Source: Nonomuraea guangzhouensis (lineage in GTDB: Bacteria; Actinomycetota; Actinomycetes; Streptosporangiales; Streptosporangiaceae). Taken from it: 64,000 nucleotides of DNA. A model generated the notes under the pieces. It was given only the letters and a program-made list of their open reading frames with translations, had not been told where the DNA came from and ran no database searches. Of this stretch, positions 63,002 through 64,000 are shown piece by piece. The position numbers and the translations under genes are program-made. Numbering within the stretch: the stretch's first letter is position 1; each line of letters begins with the position of its first letter. The stretch lies in the NCBI RefSeq assembly GCF_019396345.1, contig NZ_JAHKRM010000015.1:175642-239641 (forward strand), in the 5' to 3' direction.

Positions 63002-64000
63002 ATGTCGATGTCCGCCCTGGGCGAGCCCTGCGTTCTGCTCAAGCTGGGCGAGATCGTCCTCAAGGGCAAGAACCGTGATCTCTTCGAACGCCGCCTGGTC
63101 GACAACATCCGCGAAGCCGTCAAAGAGCTCGGCCTCAAGCTCGACGTGCGCAAGCGGCACGGCGTCATCGCGATCTTCCTACCCGAGGGCGCCACGGCCG
63201 AGCAGTCGGAGATCGTGGCGCGGCGGGTCGCCGACGTGCCCGGGCTGGTCTGGATCCACTCGGCCTGGCGGGTCGCCAAGGACCCCGACGCCGTGCTCAA
63301 GGCGAGCCTGGAGCTCGTGTCCGAGCGCGAGGAGGTCAAGCGCGGGGCGACGTTCGCGGTGCGCTCGCGCCGCCGTGACAAGCGCTTCCCGCTGCGCTCC
63401 AACGAGCTCGACCGGCTCGTCGGCGGCGCCATCAACGACGCCTACGGCCTGCCGGTCAGGCTGAAGGACCCCGAGCTGACCGTGTTCATCGAGGTCGACA
63501 GGGACGAGGTGTTCGTCTTCACCGACGGCATCCCCGGCCAGGGCGGCCTGCCGGTCGGCAGCAGCGGCCGGGCGCTGGTGCTCATGTCGGGCGGCATCGA
63601 CTCCCCGGTGGCGGCCTACCGGATGATGCGCCGCGGGCTGCACGTCGACTTCCTGCACTTCTCGGGCATCCCGTTCACCACGTCCGAGTCGATCTACAAG
63701 GCGTACGCGCTGGTCAGGAAGCTCGACCGGTTCCAGGGCCGGTCGCGGTTGTGGGTGGTGCCGTTCGGCAAGGCCCAGCAGTCGATCCGCACCTCCGGGC
63801 AGGACCGGCTCGCGGTGATCGCCCAGCGGCGGCTCATGCTCAAGACGGCCGAGGAGGTCGCGCACCGCATCCACGCCGCCGCGCTGATCACCGGCGACGC
63901 CCTCGGCCAGGTGTCCTCCCAGACGCTGACCAACATCACGGCTCAGGACCACGCGGTCGAGCTGCCGATCCTGCGCCCGCTGGTGGGCTGGGACAAGACG
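63002..64000 (+). CDS. thiI: tRNA sulfurtransferase ThiI, N-terminal 333 codons (runs off the window)
   Basis: GGAGG lies 7 nt before ATG 63002. The N-terminal ferredoxin-like and THUMP domains (KLGEIVLKGKNRDLFERRL and TFAVRSRRRDKRFPLRSNELDRLVGGAI) are followed by the PP-loop ATP-binding motif LVLMSGGIDSPVAAY (ATG at 63584 in frame) and TGDALGQVSSQTLTNI. The enzyme adenylates U8 of tRNA for 4-thiouridine formation and can supply sulfur for thiamine. The part seen is intact. The C-terminal rhodanese domain, if any, lies outside the window. Confidence 0.92.
   Translation, partial: MSMSALGEPCVLLKLGEIVLKGKNRDLFERRLVDNIREAVKELGLKLDVRKRHGVIAIFLPEGATAEQSEIVARRVADVPGLVWIHSAWRVAKDPDAVLKASLELVSEREEVKRGATFAVRSRRRDKRFPLRSNELDRLVGGAINDAYGLPVRLKDPELTVFIEVDRDEVFVFTDGIPGQGGLPVGSSGRALVLMSGGIDSPVAAYRMMRRGLHVDFLHFSGIPFTTSESIYKAYALVRKLDRFQGRSRLWVVPFGKAQQSIRTSGQDRLAVIAQRRLMLKTAEEVAHRIHAAALITGDALGQVSSQTLTNITAQDHAVELPILRPLVGWDKT

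Noticed and set aside
1..64000. Prophage, defence island, secondary-metabolite cluster or tRNA genes
   Set aside because: No phage structural, restriction, CRISPR-Cas, polyketide or peptide synthetase genes, and no tRNA-like cloverleaf, were recognised.

Overview
The window is 64 kb of very GC-rich chromosomal DNA from an actinobacterium. The evidence is the codon bias, GTG starts, many leaderless promoters, eukaryotic-type Ser/Thr kinases, a PimB'-type mannosyltransferase, a ROK glucokinase next to a SCO2127-like gene, NlpC/P60 wall hydrolases, an actinobacterial c-di-AMP riboswitch and MHYT proteins. A Streptosporangiaceae-like (for example Nonomuraea-like) host is my best guess; this is inference only. 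I see no prophage, tRNA, rRNA, CRISPR array or biosynthetic gene cluster. Accessory DNA is limited to a lone TnpB gene, a lone IS607-type serine recombinase and several tandem-repeat arrays.

Region 1-5.2 kb: the start of a DEDD exonuclease (minus strand), then a three-gene array of two membrane Ser/Thr kinases and a kinase-less membrane protein whose extracellular parts look related. Region 5.2-12 kb: a YdbS/YdbT-like PH-domain membrane operon, a NarL-type two-component system, a phosphotransferase and a coiled-coil NYN protein. Region 12-18.8 kb: two NlpC/P60 cell-wall hydrolases (the second behind a CRP-type site, a c-di-AMP riboswitch and an apparent CTG start), a 35-bp repeat array, two membrane or secreted metalloproteases and a PimB'-like mannosyltransferase. 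Region 18.8-26.2 kb: two sugar ABC importers without ATPase genes on either side of a DeoR-family regulator.

Region 26-34.7 kb: a coiled-coil protein, an acyl-CoA ligase and a core block (metallophosphoesterase, SRPBCC, ArsA-like ATPase, SCO2127-like protein, glucokinase, endonuclease/phosphatase-fold protein). Region 34.7-40.3 kb: lipid and stress genes (esterase, PlsC-type acyltransferase, MarR/DoxX pair), homocysteine methyltransferase, trehalose-phosphatase, a Crp/Fnr regulator and a YciI protein. Region 40.3-48.3 kb: TnpB, a MerR-VIT/VWA operon, Dps, a PhoX-like DUF839 protein and a TetR regulator. Region 48.4-57.2 kb: an MMPL transporter, a MarR-GNAT fusion, a lactonase, secreted proteins, an autoregulated-looking Clp-N/HTH protein and glycerol kinase behind a DasR-like site. 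Region 57.3-64 kb: an IS607-type recombinase, a phosphofructokinase with pyrophosphate-type residues, two tandem MHYT membrane proteins, a second NarL-type two-component system and the start of thiI.

Carbon metabolism recurs through the window (two sugar importers, glucokinase, phosphofructokinase, glycerol kinase, trehalose-phosphatase, lactonase), as does the cell envelope (kinases, wall hydrolases, PimB', MMPL, PlsC). The strongest unexplained signal is a promoter layout seen three times in non-coding DNA (3304, 5054 and 59040): two 7-mers of the TTGCAAG type 4 bp apart, then 9-10 bp, then a -10 box. Two of the three have no obvious downstream gene and may drive small RNAs. Start codons were moved from the longest ORF wherever a ribosome binding site, signal peptide or leaderless -10 box argued for it.
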